From positions 186,001 through 250,000 of the forward strand of contig JAOTOL010001211.1 of the NCBI GenBank assembly GCA_034440575.1: a stretch of DNA of 64,000 nt, written 5' to 3'. Made by a program: the position numbers and the translations under genes. Positions 12,920 to 24,192 of this stretch are shown here, piece by piece; position 1 is the first letter of the stretch; each line of letters opens with the position of its first letter. This DNA comes from Imbricaverruca yamaguchii (lineage: Eukaryota > Arthropoda > Thecostraca > Neoverrucidae). A model generated the notes under the pieces. The model had not been told where the DNA came from. It made no database searches and saw only the letters and a list, made by a program, of their open reading frames with translations.

Positions 12920-13179
12920 CAGGGACGGATCCAGGAGTATCCACGGTGGCATAATTTCCCTGGGGATGTTTTCAGGTTAAACTTAGTCGAGCGAATGTGG
13001 GGGCGGAAGGGGGCACGCGACCATACCGAAGCGGTGCCTTTAACGAAAAAGAAATAGTTCAGCGAGGGCAGGGCACACACTCGAGTCTTCTCGTCATGGT
13101 GCCTTTTCTGGTCAGAGGGCGCTACTTCTCCATGGAGAACACATGACCCCAGTACCCCCGGCCCCCGCGTAAGCCATTG
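12920..13179. mobile_element. Candidate hAT-type MITE, 260 bp
   Basis: Starts CAGGGACGGATCCAGG and ends ...CCATTG (reverse complement CAATGGC). Flanking 8-mers CTCACGGC (12912-12919) and GTCACGGC (13180-13187) match at seven of eight, the target duplication length of hAT elements. The inverted repeat itself is weak beyond the first bases, so the call rests mainly on the duplication. No transposase is encoded. Confidence 0.45.
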
Positions 13180-13192
13180 GTCACGGCCACCA

Positions 13193-13216
13193 AATGACGT
13201 CACCAAATGACGTCAC
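13193..13216. repeat. Two CRE-type TGACGTCA palindromes in a 13-bp direct repeat
   Basis: AAATGACGTCACC occurs twice in tandem, giving perfect TGACGTCA octamers at 13195-13202 and 13208-13215, with a third half-match just after. TGACGTCA is the consensus CREB/ATF site. Whether it acts as one here is unknown, since no gene start is identified nearby. Confidence 0.6.
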
Positions 13217-13368
13217 CAAGTGACGAGCATCTTCGCGGTCACCGCAGACAGTTCGCGCTTCAGGGAACAATGCACATTACCCTCCCCTTGCCGCACTACA
13301 CGCTCATCAGTGATGGTGGGGGAGGGGGCAGGGGAGGAGGGGAACGTGGCGGAGTGACGAAGGTAAAC

Positions 13369-13900
13369 AGATCTCCAGGTGGTGTGCGTGGAGTGCCGGC
13401 CAGACAGCTGGGTGCTCGGCACACCTGGACAACAGATCTCCAGGTGGTGTGTGTGGAGTGCCGGCCAGACAGCTGGGTGCTCGGCACACCTGGACAACAG
13501 ATCTCCAGGTGGTGTGCGTGGGCGCTACTAACATCTTTGCCGGCCAGACAGCTGGGTGCTCGGCACACCTGGACAACAGATCTCCAGGTGGTGTGCGTGG
13601 AGTGCCGGCCAGACAGCTGGGTGCTCGGCACACCTGGACAACAGATCTCCAGGTGGTGTGCGTGGAGTGCCGGCCAGACAGCTGGGTGCTCGGCACACCT
13701 GGACAACAGATCTTCAGGTGGTGTGCGTAGAGTGCCGGCCAGAGAGCTGGGTGCCGGCACACCTGGACAACAGATCTCCAGGTGGTGTGCGTGGAGTGCC
13801 GGCCAGACAGCTGGGTGCTCGGCACACCTGGACAACAGATTTCCAGGTGGTGTGCGTGGAGTGCCGGCCAGACAGCTGGGTGCTCGAGACACCTGGACAA
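13369..13900. repeat. 65-bp minisatellite, about eight copies
   Basis: Tandem units of about 65 bp contain CAGATCTCCAGGTGGTGTGC, GAGTGCCGGCCAGACAGCTG and GGTGCTCGGCACACCTGGAC. One copy (about 13518-13545) carries an inserted CGCTACTAACATCTTTG and one lacks a base. 65 is not a multiple of three, so each frame cycles through all phases. All six frames stay open, and the long open frames here (up to 349 codons on plus, 207 on minus) are artefacts of the repeat. Units contain CAGGTG E-boxes and the inverted pair GGTGTGC/GCACACC. Confidence 0.95.
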
Positions 13901-13924
13901 GGCGGCGAGTCAGCCACACTAGCT

Positions 13925-14092
13925 GGCGTTTGTCAGCTTGTCAGTCAGCGTTTGTCAGCTTGGCAGTCAGCGTTTGTCAGCTTGTCAGTCAGAGTTTGTC
14001 AGCCTTGTCAGTCAGCGTTTGTCAGCTTGTCAGTCAGCGTTTGCCAGCTTGGCAGTCAGCGTTTGTCAGCTTGTCAGTCAGCGTTTCTCACA
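13925..14092. repeat. 22-bp minisatellite (GTTTGTCAGCTTGTCAGTCAGC)
   Basis: Seven to eight copies start right after the 65-bp array. Variants have GGCAG for GTCAG and one extra C. The serine/valine/cysteine-rich frame over it is a repeat translation. Confidence 0.9.
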
Positions 14093-14225
14093 CCGCGCTT
14101 CCGGTAGATGGAGATTTTGCCTCCGAGATTGAGAGTTCTACATGCATGGAACTTGCCGTGAGAATGCGTAGCGACGGATGGTTGGTATGGTTTTGCGCAG
14201 GGATACGGAACCGGGAAAATCTTGG

Positions 14226-14490
14226 ACGGCTCCGGCTCCGACTCCGGCTCCGGTGAAGTATCCCAACTCCGGCTCCGGCGACTTCGGCTCCGGCTCCGGC
14301 TCCGGATCCGTACATCCCAAACGTGAGCCGCTCCGCTTTTGACGGCTCCGGCTCCGACTCCGGCTCGAGTAAAATGTCCCGGCGGCTCCGGCTCCGGCTC
14401 CGGCTCCGCGCAAAATCTTACGACTCCGGCGGCTCCGGCTCCGGCTCCGGCTCCAGCTCCGGCTCCGGCTCCGGCTCCGGCTCCGCATCC
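14226..14490. repeat. GGCTCC hexanucleotide repeat
   Basis: Imperfect runs of GGCTCC/GACTCC units in two or three blocks separated by short unique DNA. It translates as Gly-Ser or Arg-Ser runs according to frame. A related GGCTCT repeat lies at 20.8-21.2 kb. Confidence 0.9.
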
Positions 14491-16050
14491 CTGGTTTGGC
14501 GGTTTGCTCCTAGCGTGTACGGGAGCTGTGCTCGAGCCTGAATTTGGAGGCGTTCATGGCGGGTTGGGGCGCAGGGTTGACGCAGCTGGTCAGTGGACAA
14601 TGCCACAGCTACTTCGTTCGAAAGAATCAAGTTCGACAGTTTGAGCGGCCGACTGGATAATGACAGATCCGGCCGCCTGGCTTGGAGGAAACAAAGTCTG
14701 TCTAGGGGAGGGAAAGCGGTCAGCCCCAAACGGCTGGAAGAACTGACCGAAGTCACGTGATACTCGAGTCGCTAGTGACGCTCGCCCCTCCCCCAATTTG
14801 TGACCACATTTCTGTACTGTTCTCATTGGTGTGCATCTCAACGGAGTTGAGGTTGAAATGTGGCCAAAAGTTCACCAGTGAACACGTTTCAGTACCATGT
14901 ATGCGAAGTGAAAGATCAAGGTGCTTCAGTGTCAATTGGGCAGTGAATGAATGACTCTCGAAGCATCATTTTACCTAGTAGGTAAGTAGGTACGTTGTGC
15001 GTAGTACTTGCGGCCAGGTAGGTATGGCAGGTATCCATCAGGCTGAGTTGCCGGTGGGCCTCGGCTGAGAACGAATAATTTGGCCGCCACATAGTAGTTC
15101 GCCGACACCGAGGGCATCCCCCTGCAGCGTGTGGTCGTGTCCAGTGTGTCCACAGGTGTGACTGTCGGCCACGCGTGGTGTCACGATGCTACCGTTCCAC
15201 TACACCCCAGTGCACTCTCACTAACGAAACCTGACCGACGACCGCCGCTGCATTTCCCGCGTTTTTGTCGGCCCGGTGAAACCGCGCGGCAGCCGCTGTC
15301 GGCCGCCCGGTATTTCCACTATGCGCGGCAGCCGCGAGGGCGCCGGGGAATTTTCGGGTCACGCGGTAATTGCGTTGGGTGCGACAGAGTGGGCGTGGCC
15401 GGCGCGCGGTAGTGCCCGCCGGCCGCGCATCCGTCACGCGTTACGTGAGCCCGCCACATCTCGACGGTGCTCCATCAGCCGCGCGCCAGCTCGCGGTCGA
15501 TGACGACCGCGCGGCGAGTAGCCGCGGACGCGGCCCTTGATTTCTCCAATTGACCGCGGACAACCCAGATGAATGGCAAGCCGCCACTTCCTGCCGGCTC
15601 GACTCGGGTCGCGGCGCGGTCCGAAGCCAGAGCCGGCGCCGCGCAGCCACCGCCCGGCCAGTTCCGACCAGGTGTGCCTCTGCCGCAGGAGATACGCTCG
15701 GCGGCTCCGGCTTCGCGAGGCGCCGGCCGCGCTGGATGTAGGCCGCCGGTGCGGTGATTGTTTGGCCGGCCGGGCGGGCGGTGGCGGCGGCGGCGGCGGC
15801 ACGGCGCGCCGGCCAGTGCGTGGCGAATGCGCCGCACTGATGCCCGCCATTGGCGCTCGGCCGACCGCCGGCCGCGTCACGAGCGTCACATTCCGCTGTC
15901 ACGCGCCGCCGCCGTCACTGGCCGGCCGGCTCGTGAAAACAATGTCGGCCGGTGATGGATGCATGCACGGCTGTGTGTGGTCCACGACGTCCGACTGACC
16001 CTGCAGTTGTGCCCACAATCAAGGATGGTGGGAGTTCGTGACCGCGCTTT
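14491..16050. other. Unique DNA and a long CpG-rich block, no supported gene
   Basis: About 15230-15960 is very GC- and CpG-rich, with GGCCGGC-type phrases and a GCGGCGGCGG run, and is open in up to five frames. No single frame is favoured and no domain is recognised. It may be a CpG island. Confidence 0.35.
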
Positions 16051-16052
16051 GG

Positions 16053-16141
16053 ATAGATATATAGATAGATTGATATCTCGATAGATAGGTAGATAGATAG
16101 ATACATAAGAGACATATGTACATATATATAATATGTATTAG

Positions 16142-16205
<64 letters not shown>

Positions 16206-16236
16206 TAGATAGATGGATGGATGGATGGATGGATTT
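16053..16236. repeat. Compound GATA / TA / GGAT microsatellite
   Basis: Imperfect GATA repeats (from about 16053) lead into a nearly pure (TA)n run of about 60 bp (about 16142-16202), then (GGAT)n to about 16236. Length is likely polymorphic and hard to assemble. Confidence 0.95.
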
Positions 16237-18865
16237 CCTCCTCGACGATTTCCTCCTCCGCCAACTTCGCCGAGCTCCGCATTACCAAGTGTGTAAAAAG
16301 TATAACTCTGTTCAACATTTTCTGCTTGTCCGTCCCAAACACGATTTCCAGCGTCGCCCCCTCGTCTCGTACATTGCCCAACATTGTCTTCCACTTTCGC
16401 CGAGCACACTTCTCGGTGACGAACACCCCCGGAGCCCCTCGAACTACTTTTTCGCCTTGTTGCATCGTATCAAATTAGAACAAGCCATTTAAAGCCAAAA
16501 GCTATCATTCTCTCTGCTCTCATGCACATACACATACACATACAAGGTCGATTCTGACGCCCATGACTCGCCCTGGGCACCGGGTCTCCGCCTCGCTTCA
16601 GGTCGCAGGTGGGCAGCGGAGCCTGTCCGGAGGGTATGAAGCTGTCCATCTTCCAAGTGTTGCACTGTTTTGATATGTATGTATGCATGTGTGCCTGTAT
16701 GTGAACATGTAGGCAATGTATGCATCGGCCCTTTACGCCGCGTTCTTTGTTTGACGACGTCTCATCTTTCCTCTCTTGCACATTTAATATAACCGGTTGC
16801 CACGTAAGCATGATTAACGTAACCCTTTATTTAAGGTAATAAACATCTAGCGGATGGCACTTTGTCTCTGCTAAAGACAAAATAAAAATTATATCATATT
16901 CAAACATTGTGGCTTTGCGTCTCATCTGGACGGTTTGGGACTCTGGATATGTGCACTAGTGAGGTACTGCGTAGATGATTGAACTCCCAATGGTTGAAAC
17001 ATGCTCCTTTTATTATATGTAAGCAAAAGTTTCGCTTAAAGCAACGTTTTCTTCGCAAAGTTTCTCCAGCACTTATACAGAACCCCACCCAACCCACACC
17101 TCCACAGAAAATCTTAGTTTGGGTGAGCGACGGGCTGACTTGAAGATAAGTCCTCGTCTGGCACGATTTGACTCCGGCCCGCCACATTTAACTTCACTGA
17201 GCCTGCGAGCATCCACTCAAGACGCACCGTTCTGCCCACATATTGGTTCGCACGGGGTGTTTGGATTGGTTTATAAGGAATGTGAAGTAAAATATGGCAA
17301 CGGGCCCCCAGGCACCAGATGAACTATGGGACGGCTGAATATGGGTGTGACATATGGGACAACGAATATCGGTGAAAACAGGTCCACACTTCGGCTTTCA
17401 TTCAGCTGGCGGTCTGATAATTGTGAGTTTGTTCTTGGTAGTCTTCTGGTTGATCCACTGCAACCAGTGGCGTAACCGGGATTTTTTATAAGAGGGGCAT
17501 GACCGAAAACAATATTTATAAGCAGATAAAACTTGCGAACCGCGCCGAAATGTAGGTTTTTTAGTGATGTAAATCCAAAAATGTATCGTTTGATTGAGTA
17601 TTTTAGGTGCTAAGGAGCCCCTCCCTGACTGTGTCTCTGACTGCGCCCATTGCAAAGTATCTAGCCGTTCTCGTTCTCCGATTTTTGTAGGTGGCCAAAT
17701 ATTATTATAGGAGTATGGGCACCCACAAAGAGACCGAAAGCGACACTCGCACACCCGTATATATCCCCACGATCCCCGCAGCTATCAACATCACCCCCCC
17801 CCCACAGCGCTTGAAACGCCAAGCAGAGGTTGCTCGGCAGCAACGTCCCTCAGCGTGGTTCCTCTCGCTGCGCTCCGTCTGCACCTGTTGCCGTCAGTGC
17901 CCGGCGGGAGGTCGCGCCGGCATATTTGGCGGGGAGCTGGCACTGGCCGCCCAATGACTCGGCCGGTAGATGCGGCAGAAGTCGGGTCAAGGTTCGGCCT
18001 CGCCGGCCCCGATAAGCGGTGGGCTCGGGGACGCCGCTTGCTATCACGGCATCCGACCACGAAGCGGCTGAAGGCCGAACGCCCTGAACCGTGAGGGTTT
18101 GTGGCGTGAAATGGAGCTGGAATGGAACATTGCCTCTGGTGGGCCTTCTTGGTGCCCAAAGCTGACCTGGACACCGCGGTGGGCACTGTTTTAGGAGCAG
18201 GTGAGGTAAGGGTAAAACTCAGAGGCGGATTCCGAAGGGAGGACGCGGGGGACATGCAACGCCCATCTGACTGGAAAAGACCCTCCCCCGGTGTGCTCGC
18301 GTGAGCCTCTCCTTGATCTCTTTTCAATCACTGGCGCCACCCCAGACGGGTGCCTTTCCCCCATCAAAATTGCTGAACCCACCTCTGGCAAAAATGGCAG
18401 TAGCTCGTAAAGGGTTACATGGGAAGGAGCTATTTCACCACGGCTGTCTTATAAGCTTCTCGTCAGCACGACCGTCTCGCTCCGCTCTGAAATGTTCCCA
18501 TAGGCTCCAGGCGATGGTCGGGAGGGGATGAACATTTCAGCGCGATGTCCCGAAGTGTTTGCCGTGATTTTCAGATCGAATCCTAAATGAATACGGCGGC
18601 CCAGATCAACAGACTTCTTGGAGGCGAACCGCGAAAAATCCATTTGTACGCTGTTTGCTCACTTCCAGCAACTTGCACCAAACCCTGTTCAGCGCCAGAC
18701 ACGTCCTGCTGGGGGTGTCAGATTTCATCTGGCGACCCGAGCGAGACGTGTCAGAGTGGCACGGCATACATCAGGCGCACACAGCATCTACGGCCCTCCC
18801 GGAACTCGTCCTCACTCGCAGTCTGTGCGTGCGAGGCGAGTCTTACAGCTGGTGCCAGGCGCCGG
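16237..18865. other. Mixed DNA, no supported gene
   Basis: A minus-strand frame of about 75 codons ends in the microsatellite (start near 16465) and has a moderately protein-like composition, but matches nothing I know. A hAT-like left end (CAGTGGCGTAACCGGG) is at 17465. About 17850-18100 is CpG-rich. No RNA gene seen. Confidence 0.3.
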
Positions 18866-19440
18866 CCATCACCGCCGAGGATTGCTACCCGGCCAATACC
18901 GCCGAGGATTGCCACCCGACCATCACCACCGAAGATTGCCACCAGGCCATCACCGCCGATGATTGCCACCAGGCCATGACCGCCGAGGATTTCCACCCGG
19001 CCATCACTGCTGAGGATTACCACCAGGTCATCACCGCCGAGGATTACCGCCTGACCAACACCACCGAGGATTGCCACCCTACCAACACTGCCGAGGATTA
19101 TCACCCGGCCATCACCGCCGAGGATTATCACCCGGCCATCACCGCCGAGGATTATCACCCGGCTATCACCGCCGAGGATTACCACCCGACCATCACCGCC
19201 CAGGATTATCACCCGGCCAACACCGCCGAGGATTACCACACCCGGCCATCATCGCCGAAGATTACCACCCGACCATCACCGCTGAGGATTACCACCCCAG
19301 ACCATCACCGCTGAGAATTACCACCCGGTTATCACCGCCGAGGATTACCACCCGGCCATCACCGCTGAGGATTACCACCCGGTTATCACCGCCGAGGATT
19401 ACCACCCGACCATCACCGCCCAGGATTACCGCCCGGCCAA
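18866..19440. repeat. 27-bp minisatellite, about 20 copies
   Basis: Unit ATCACCGCCGAGGATTACCA plus CCCGGCC. 27 is a multiple of three, so one plus frame reads a nine-residue repeat (ITAEDYHPA-type) for about 18 units and one minus frame reads VILGGDGRV-type repeats. A length change near 19230 shifts the plus frame. Substitutions fall at all three codon positions and both strands stay open, so I call it a minisatellite and not a repeat protein, though the plus frame could be transcribed. Confidence 0.85.
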
Positions 19441-19559
19441 GCGGGCTATGGTGGCTGCTGGACGGCTTTGGCAGTGATTCCGGCACGCGTCTGGCACCTG
19501 GCTCACCCCCACCCCCGGCCCCTCCCATCCCCCCGCTGAACATCGTCCAGCCCACGCTC

Positions 19560-20080
19560 CGTCTGGCACGGCATGTGGCACGCGGACGGGTGCGGAGCGG
19601 CCCGGGTGGAAGATCGGCCACGTGGCACGCACCTGGCCCCACGGTGTCGCGGCTCGGAGGCGTGGCGCGCGGACGGGTGCGGAGCGGCCCGGGTGTGGCG
19701 CGCGGACGGGTGCGGAGCGGCCCGGGTGGAAGATCGGGTGGCATGTGGCGCGCGGACGGGTGCGGAGCGTGAAGGTCGGCGTGGCACGCACCGGCCCACG
19801 GTGTGCGGCTCGGAGGCGTGGCGCGCGGACGGGTGCGGAGCGGCCCGGGTGGAAGATCGGCCGCGTGGCACGCACCTGGCCCCACGGTGTCGCGGCTCGG
19901 AGGCGTGGCGCGCGGACGGGTGCGGAGCGGCCCGGGTGTGGCGCGCGGACGGGTGCGGAGCGGCCCGGGTGTGGCGCGCGGACGGGTGCGGAGCGGCCCG
20001 GGTGGAAGATCGGCCGCGTGGCACGCACCTGGCCCCACCGTGTCGCCGTTCGGAGGCGTGGCGCGCGGTTCTGTCACGAA
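19560..20080. repeat. 33-bp minisatellite with higher-order structure
   Basis: Repeated GCGCGCGGACGGGTGCGGAG followed by CGGCCCGGGTG, interspersed with a second module (GAAGATCGGCC, CGTGGCACGCACCTGGCCCC, ACGGTGTCGCGGCTCGGAGG). The two modules alternate in larger blocks, so the array has a higher-order period of about 130-150 bp. Very CpG-rich, and all frames are open. Confidence 0.9.
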
Positions 20081-20789
20081 AAAGCGAGACACACGCGGCG
20101 GCAGGGGCGGGTGCAGGCGACACTGGCAGCATATTTGCATGCCATGGAAAATGGCGCCCCTCTGGCCAGGAAAAGTGTCAGCGCAGAAAAGCTCGAGTGT
20201 ACCCCTCCCTACCTCCGCCCCACCCAAGGGTTGTTCAGCGCTTATCAGAGGAAAAATCGTCCGCTGAATGACCTTGTAGTCGGCGCGCCCTTAAGCCCAA
20301 GGAAAAATCGTCCCCGTACAGTGTGCACTCCGGCTTCGTATTCAGACCTCAGCGGGAGGGGATGGGGGGTGATACTGAGGGTCTACCCCGTGCTCTTGCC
20401 TACGCTTCGACCTGCCACATCCACCATGTTATGGCATTCGGTTCAAGTTATGTAACGTCTTCGTCTGAACTTGAAAGCTCCGCTTCCAGGAAGGTGCCAA
20501 CCTTGACGACGAGAGAGGCCGCATGCACGGAATGGTAATTTCGTTTAGGTCCGACACGAGTATGGTGTGCATCCGAATGATCTGACACTGGTGTAGTATG
20601 TAGCAAGTCCGGTGAGTGCTCTGCAGAGAGCGTCGGAGCTTTCCTACTGATGTTCCGTAATCCATACATCCGGTGGGAATACGCCATGTGACCTATAATA
20701 CCGCATACTGCCACGACCGTAGACTCTGGTGGAAATTCCCCACCTTAGGTTCCTCTCTTCTTCTCGTCTCTGTTTATATCTGGGCATCG

Positions 20790-21200
20790 GCTTCTGCCTC
20801 TCTGGCTCTGGCTCCGGCTCTGGTTCTGACTCTGTATCTGGCTCTTGCTTTCGCTCTTCTGTCCCTGACCCTAAATTTGGCTTTGTGTCTATCTCTGATT
20901 CTGGCTCTATCTCTGGCTCTGGCTCTATCTCTGGTTGTGGCTCTGGCTCTATCTCTGACTCTGGCTCTATATCTGGCCGTGGCTCTGGCTCTGACTCTGG
21001 CTCTGGCTCTATATCTGGTTGTGGTTCTCGCTCTGACTCTGGTTATATATGTGACTCTAGCTTTATCTCTGACTCTGGCTATTTCTGACTGTGGCTGTGG
21101 CTCTGGCTCTGGCTCTGGCTCTGGCTTTATCTCTGACTCTGGCTCTATCTCTGACCCTAGTTTTATGTCTTGCTCTGGCTCTATATCTGGCTGTGGTTCT
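20790..21200. repeat. GGCTCT-type hexanucleotide repeat
   Basis: About 400 bp of imperfect (GGCTCT)n with ATCTCT and GACTCT variants. The two overlapping plus frames (Leu/Ala/Ser-rich and Gly-Ser-rich) are repeat translations, not membrane proteins. Confidence 0.9.
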
Positions 21201-22110
21201 GTTCGTCAGCTGCCCGGTGAGAGCATATACATGAACTCATACGGTGGATACCATATCGGAATTGTCGCGTTGACATGGGTTCCACTGAAGCACTGCGGCC
21301 GACGCCGTAGGGGCGGTGGCATTTCTGGCCGATCTGGTGTGGCTTCACGTGGAGTTAATTTGTGCGGGTCATGCTTATCATCCTCTATGTGCAATCAGCC
21401 AAGATTCCCAACGGGTGCAGAAAGCTGTGTGAAGGTGCGGACATGCACGCTTGGTTGGCCAGGTTAGATTGGCTCACACACACGTGTCGAGCTTGCGCAT
21501 TATCCGATCAAGAATACACGGAAGCCGTGTCAAGATTTCGGTGGAGATGCATGCAGCATGGCTTCCAGTCAGCTTCACGCAGGACTTGCTGCAGTCAGGC
21601 GAGGGCTTGACGACCGGAACCGTTCTAAAGCTGGCTTAAGTTCGTCCGAGTGTCATTTGTAGCGAAGCATAGCACGATACAAGTTTAAGGCGAAGTTTTT
21701 CTGGAAAAAACGAGTCAATTGGAGCCCGATGGGAACACCGCTGAAGTTTGGCCGAAATCTCCGGGTTCGTAGTGCTAATGGAAAGGGGTGAAATAATTCG
21801 AGCACAACTGGCGCTCGCATGACTGAAGCTTCGATAAAGTAAAGTAGAGGGAGGCCCGTTTCCAGGCGGATCGAAACTAGGTTCACGAAATGTCGAATAT
21901 ATGCAGTATCTTGGCGGATGTTCGGCTGAGGTCAGGGTGTTGTACGGACCATATTTCCCCTCAATGTTGATTATCGGTCCAAATGTCCTTCAGGTTTAAC
22001 ACGGGATCCCACGACGTCGACTCTCCCATGTTGGGTGTCGTACAACGAACACATGTATCTCTCCTCCCCACCAGCAGATTTTCTCAAGTGTCGTCCGTGG
22101 TTGGATGGTT
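21201..22110. other. Unique sequence, no supported gene
   Basis: Mixed composition with short overlapping open frames only. Nothing recognised. Confidence 0.35.
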
Positions 22111-22176
22111 GCCGCCCGGCAGCCGCCCGGCAGCCGCCCGGCTGCCGCCCGGCTGCCGCCCGGCTGCCGCCCGGCT
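22111..22176. repeat. 11-bp minisatellite (GCCGCCCGGCT/A)
   Basis: Six adjacent copies of an 11-bp unit alternate between CAGCCGCCCGG and CTGCCGCCCGG forms. It begins a CpG-rich block that extends to about 22790. Confidence 0.9.
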
Positions 22177-22456
22177 GAAGCTCGGTCGACGTGGAGCTGG
22201 CGCCGGCCAGGCTGGTGCCGAAGCTGAGTCGCACCATCCACCGGCGTCGTACCGGTGTTCGGACCGCACGCCGACCGAGTACTGGGTCAAGTAAACACCG
22301 GCCGGGTCGGCCGGCGGTCGCGCGTGGGAAGCGCACGGCGGTGAGCGCGGCTGGCCTGGCTGACGACGAGCTCGCCTTCCGGCGGCGTGTTCCTCCGGCG
22401 ACCGCCGGCCGGAGGCGTGCCATCTGTGACCCGGCGGCGTCCGCCTGTCCGCCTGA

Positions 22457-22503
22457 CCTCAGCACGACCTCAGCACGACCTCAGCACGACCTCAGCACGA
22501 CCT
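22457..22503. repeat. Four perfect copies of an 11-bp unit (CCTCAGCACGA)
   Basis: CCTCAGCACGA is repeated four times without change inside the CpG-rich block. It also has an 11-bp period, but its sequence is unrelated to the neighbouring array. Confidence 0.92.
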
Positions 22504-23540
22504 GCTGACCTCCGACACCGCGCGGCGCCAGTTCTGTCCGTCCGGGTGACCCGGAGCGGCCGGCACGAGCGGCGGTGACGTGGGGACGTCGGGGCAGCTA
22601 CTCTGGGGACGGCCGGCCGCCAGTCAAACGGAGCCATCCGTCGGCGTGGCGACCGAGTTAAACAGGGTCTTCCGCTCGGGAGGTGGGCGACCTGTTCGGT
22701 CGCCTCTCGGTGGCCGGTGCCACCGTAGCGGTTCCGTGCGCTGGCTCCGAGATTCAGGCATCCGGCCGGTTTTGTCAGAATGGTGGGAATAATTACTGGC
22801 GAGTAATGAGTTGCTCAACGACCAAAAAACCAAAACAGACTGAAGTAATGCACTGTGTGCGTCGCAAAACTGCGATGATAGCGGTACCCAAGGCCAGCCA
22901 CGATGACTACGACGTTATTCACCGTTACCGCCCGCTTTAGTGTTGTAGATGATTTCCTGAGCTGAAGCATTTACCGCAACAATACGCTCTTCGAAGCTAG
23001 AGACTGGGCTTTGAAGAACGGTATTCAAGAAGCCACTCTAGCATTTGGCAGCATTTGACCTGTTGCATGAGCTGGAGGGTCACCAGCAGACCCAAGCGTA
23101 AACGAAACAAGTTGAAGCAGCTCGTCAGCCGCGACACGCTCGTCTGTTCCTCGTCTCCGCGGGTCTGGCTGGTGATCTGGGCACGGGGGTTCAGATCCCC
23201 ACAGATCATGTGACGATCAGTCGTCCACCAGAGCGCGTCAGCTAATGGCAGTCCGGTGTTGATACGTGTTTAGGTGCGGGTAAGCAGGGAGGAGACAAAC
23301 ACGCAGCAAGTCCATGCGTTTGTTTCTGTTTGTGTGCCCGCGATAAACGGCGATAGCTGGTTTACAGTTTGCACTTGCTTATTTGTGCCAAGAATGTTTT
23401 TAAATGCGACGACATCTCACATTCAAAGACATCTAAGAATGGTGCACTAATTTATCCAGCTCGCCTTGCTGTTTTCCTGGATAACGTACGAAATTCCAGG
23501 TATTGACCTGGAATTGGCCAGGTAAAGTTGAAGGAAGGAG
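22504..23540. other. CpG-rich then AT-rich DNA, no supported gene
   Basis: GC-rich to about 22790 and then average composition. Around 23175-23205 a GGTTCAGATCC phrase resembles a tRNA B box, but no A box sits at the proper distance. Confidence 0.3.
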
Positions 23541-23542
23541 TT

Positions 23543-24014
23543 GGAGGAAAAGAGAACAATGCGTGCTCCTTGTTGTGCCAAACTATGGACCGTGATGGGT
23601 TGTGTTACAAGCACAGTCAATGTCATTGCATGTCCTCAGCTCACGCGAAGCGAAACAGGCTCTAAACCAGTCCTAGGACATTTTGTAAGCTGCCAGATTC
23701 ATTGCTTCTGCAATGCAAAACACCGACTCTGCGCGAGTGCGTCAAGTGTGGGGAGAATCACATCCGCCGTGCTTGTAGCTCGACAGTGTGCTTAACATTG
23801 GGAATTGCTCGGCACCCCAGACATGTCGGGGAATGGGTACGAGCAGCGTGTTCTTGGTCACTCTGGCACGCTTCCGGCTGAGTGCCTGCAGTTGTTGCCG
23901 ACAAATTGGAGGCTCACTATTCCTGTTGCGTTGAGCGATGCTCACAAGATATCTGTCACAAGAGAACAGCTTGTAGACAATGCCTGCCACCACCACGTCC
24001 AGCGATTTCAGTAT
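23543..24014 (+). pseudogene. Cysteine-rich reading frame with stops (speculative)
   Basis: One plus frame contains three cysteine-dense stretches, all in phase, separated by in-frame stops (near 23663 and 23880). The first (about 23560-23630) has C-x3-C, then G-x-C, then C-x-C. The second (about 23738-23790) reads C-x2-C-G-E-N with another cysteine eight residues later. The third (about 23920-23990) has six cysteines. Such spacing occurs in small disulfide-rich secreted domains (CS-alpha-beta or TIL-like), but no complete domain signature is met and no start or signal peptide is seen. It could be decayed exons or chance; I make no functional claim. Confidence 0.2.
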
Positions 24015-24192
24015 TGTGAAAGGTTGTGATGTGAAATATTGTTTAGCGCAAACCGTATATAAAGTTTGGCTTTGAGATGTTGTTAAATATGACACGAATT
24101 AATAACATCTCATTTATGAATAACGTGTCTTTGCGCTTGGTGGATATCAGTCACAGGTCGTGCTGACCAACGACATGCTGAGGATTGAGGAG

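Noticed and set aside
13207..14256. A 349-codon plus-strand open frame
   Set aside because: It lies over the 65-bp, 22-bp and GGCTCC arrays. All frames are open on both strands and the peptide simply cycles with the repeat.
16203..16465. Minus-strand frame ending in the TA microsatellite
   Set aside because: Composition is protein-like but unrecognised, and its end is only the microsatellite.
17465..17654. A hAT-type MITE starting CAGTGGCGTAACCGGG
   Set aside because: The proposed right end needs the first bases to be missing, and the flanks agree at only six of eight in one of several possible registers.
19289..20227. A 312-codon minus-strand open frame and its 277-codon plus-strand partner
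   Set aside because: Products of the 27-bp and 33-bp arrays. Both strands are open, with no domain.
20673..21467. A hydrophobic leucine/alanine-rich frame that could be read as a membrane protein
   Set aside because: It is the translation of the GGCTCT hexamer repeat; another frame of the same DNA is Gly-Ser-rich.
23170..23210. A tRNA B-box-like GGTTCAGATCC
   Set aside because: No A box at the right distance and no cloverleaf.
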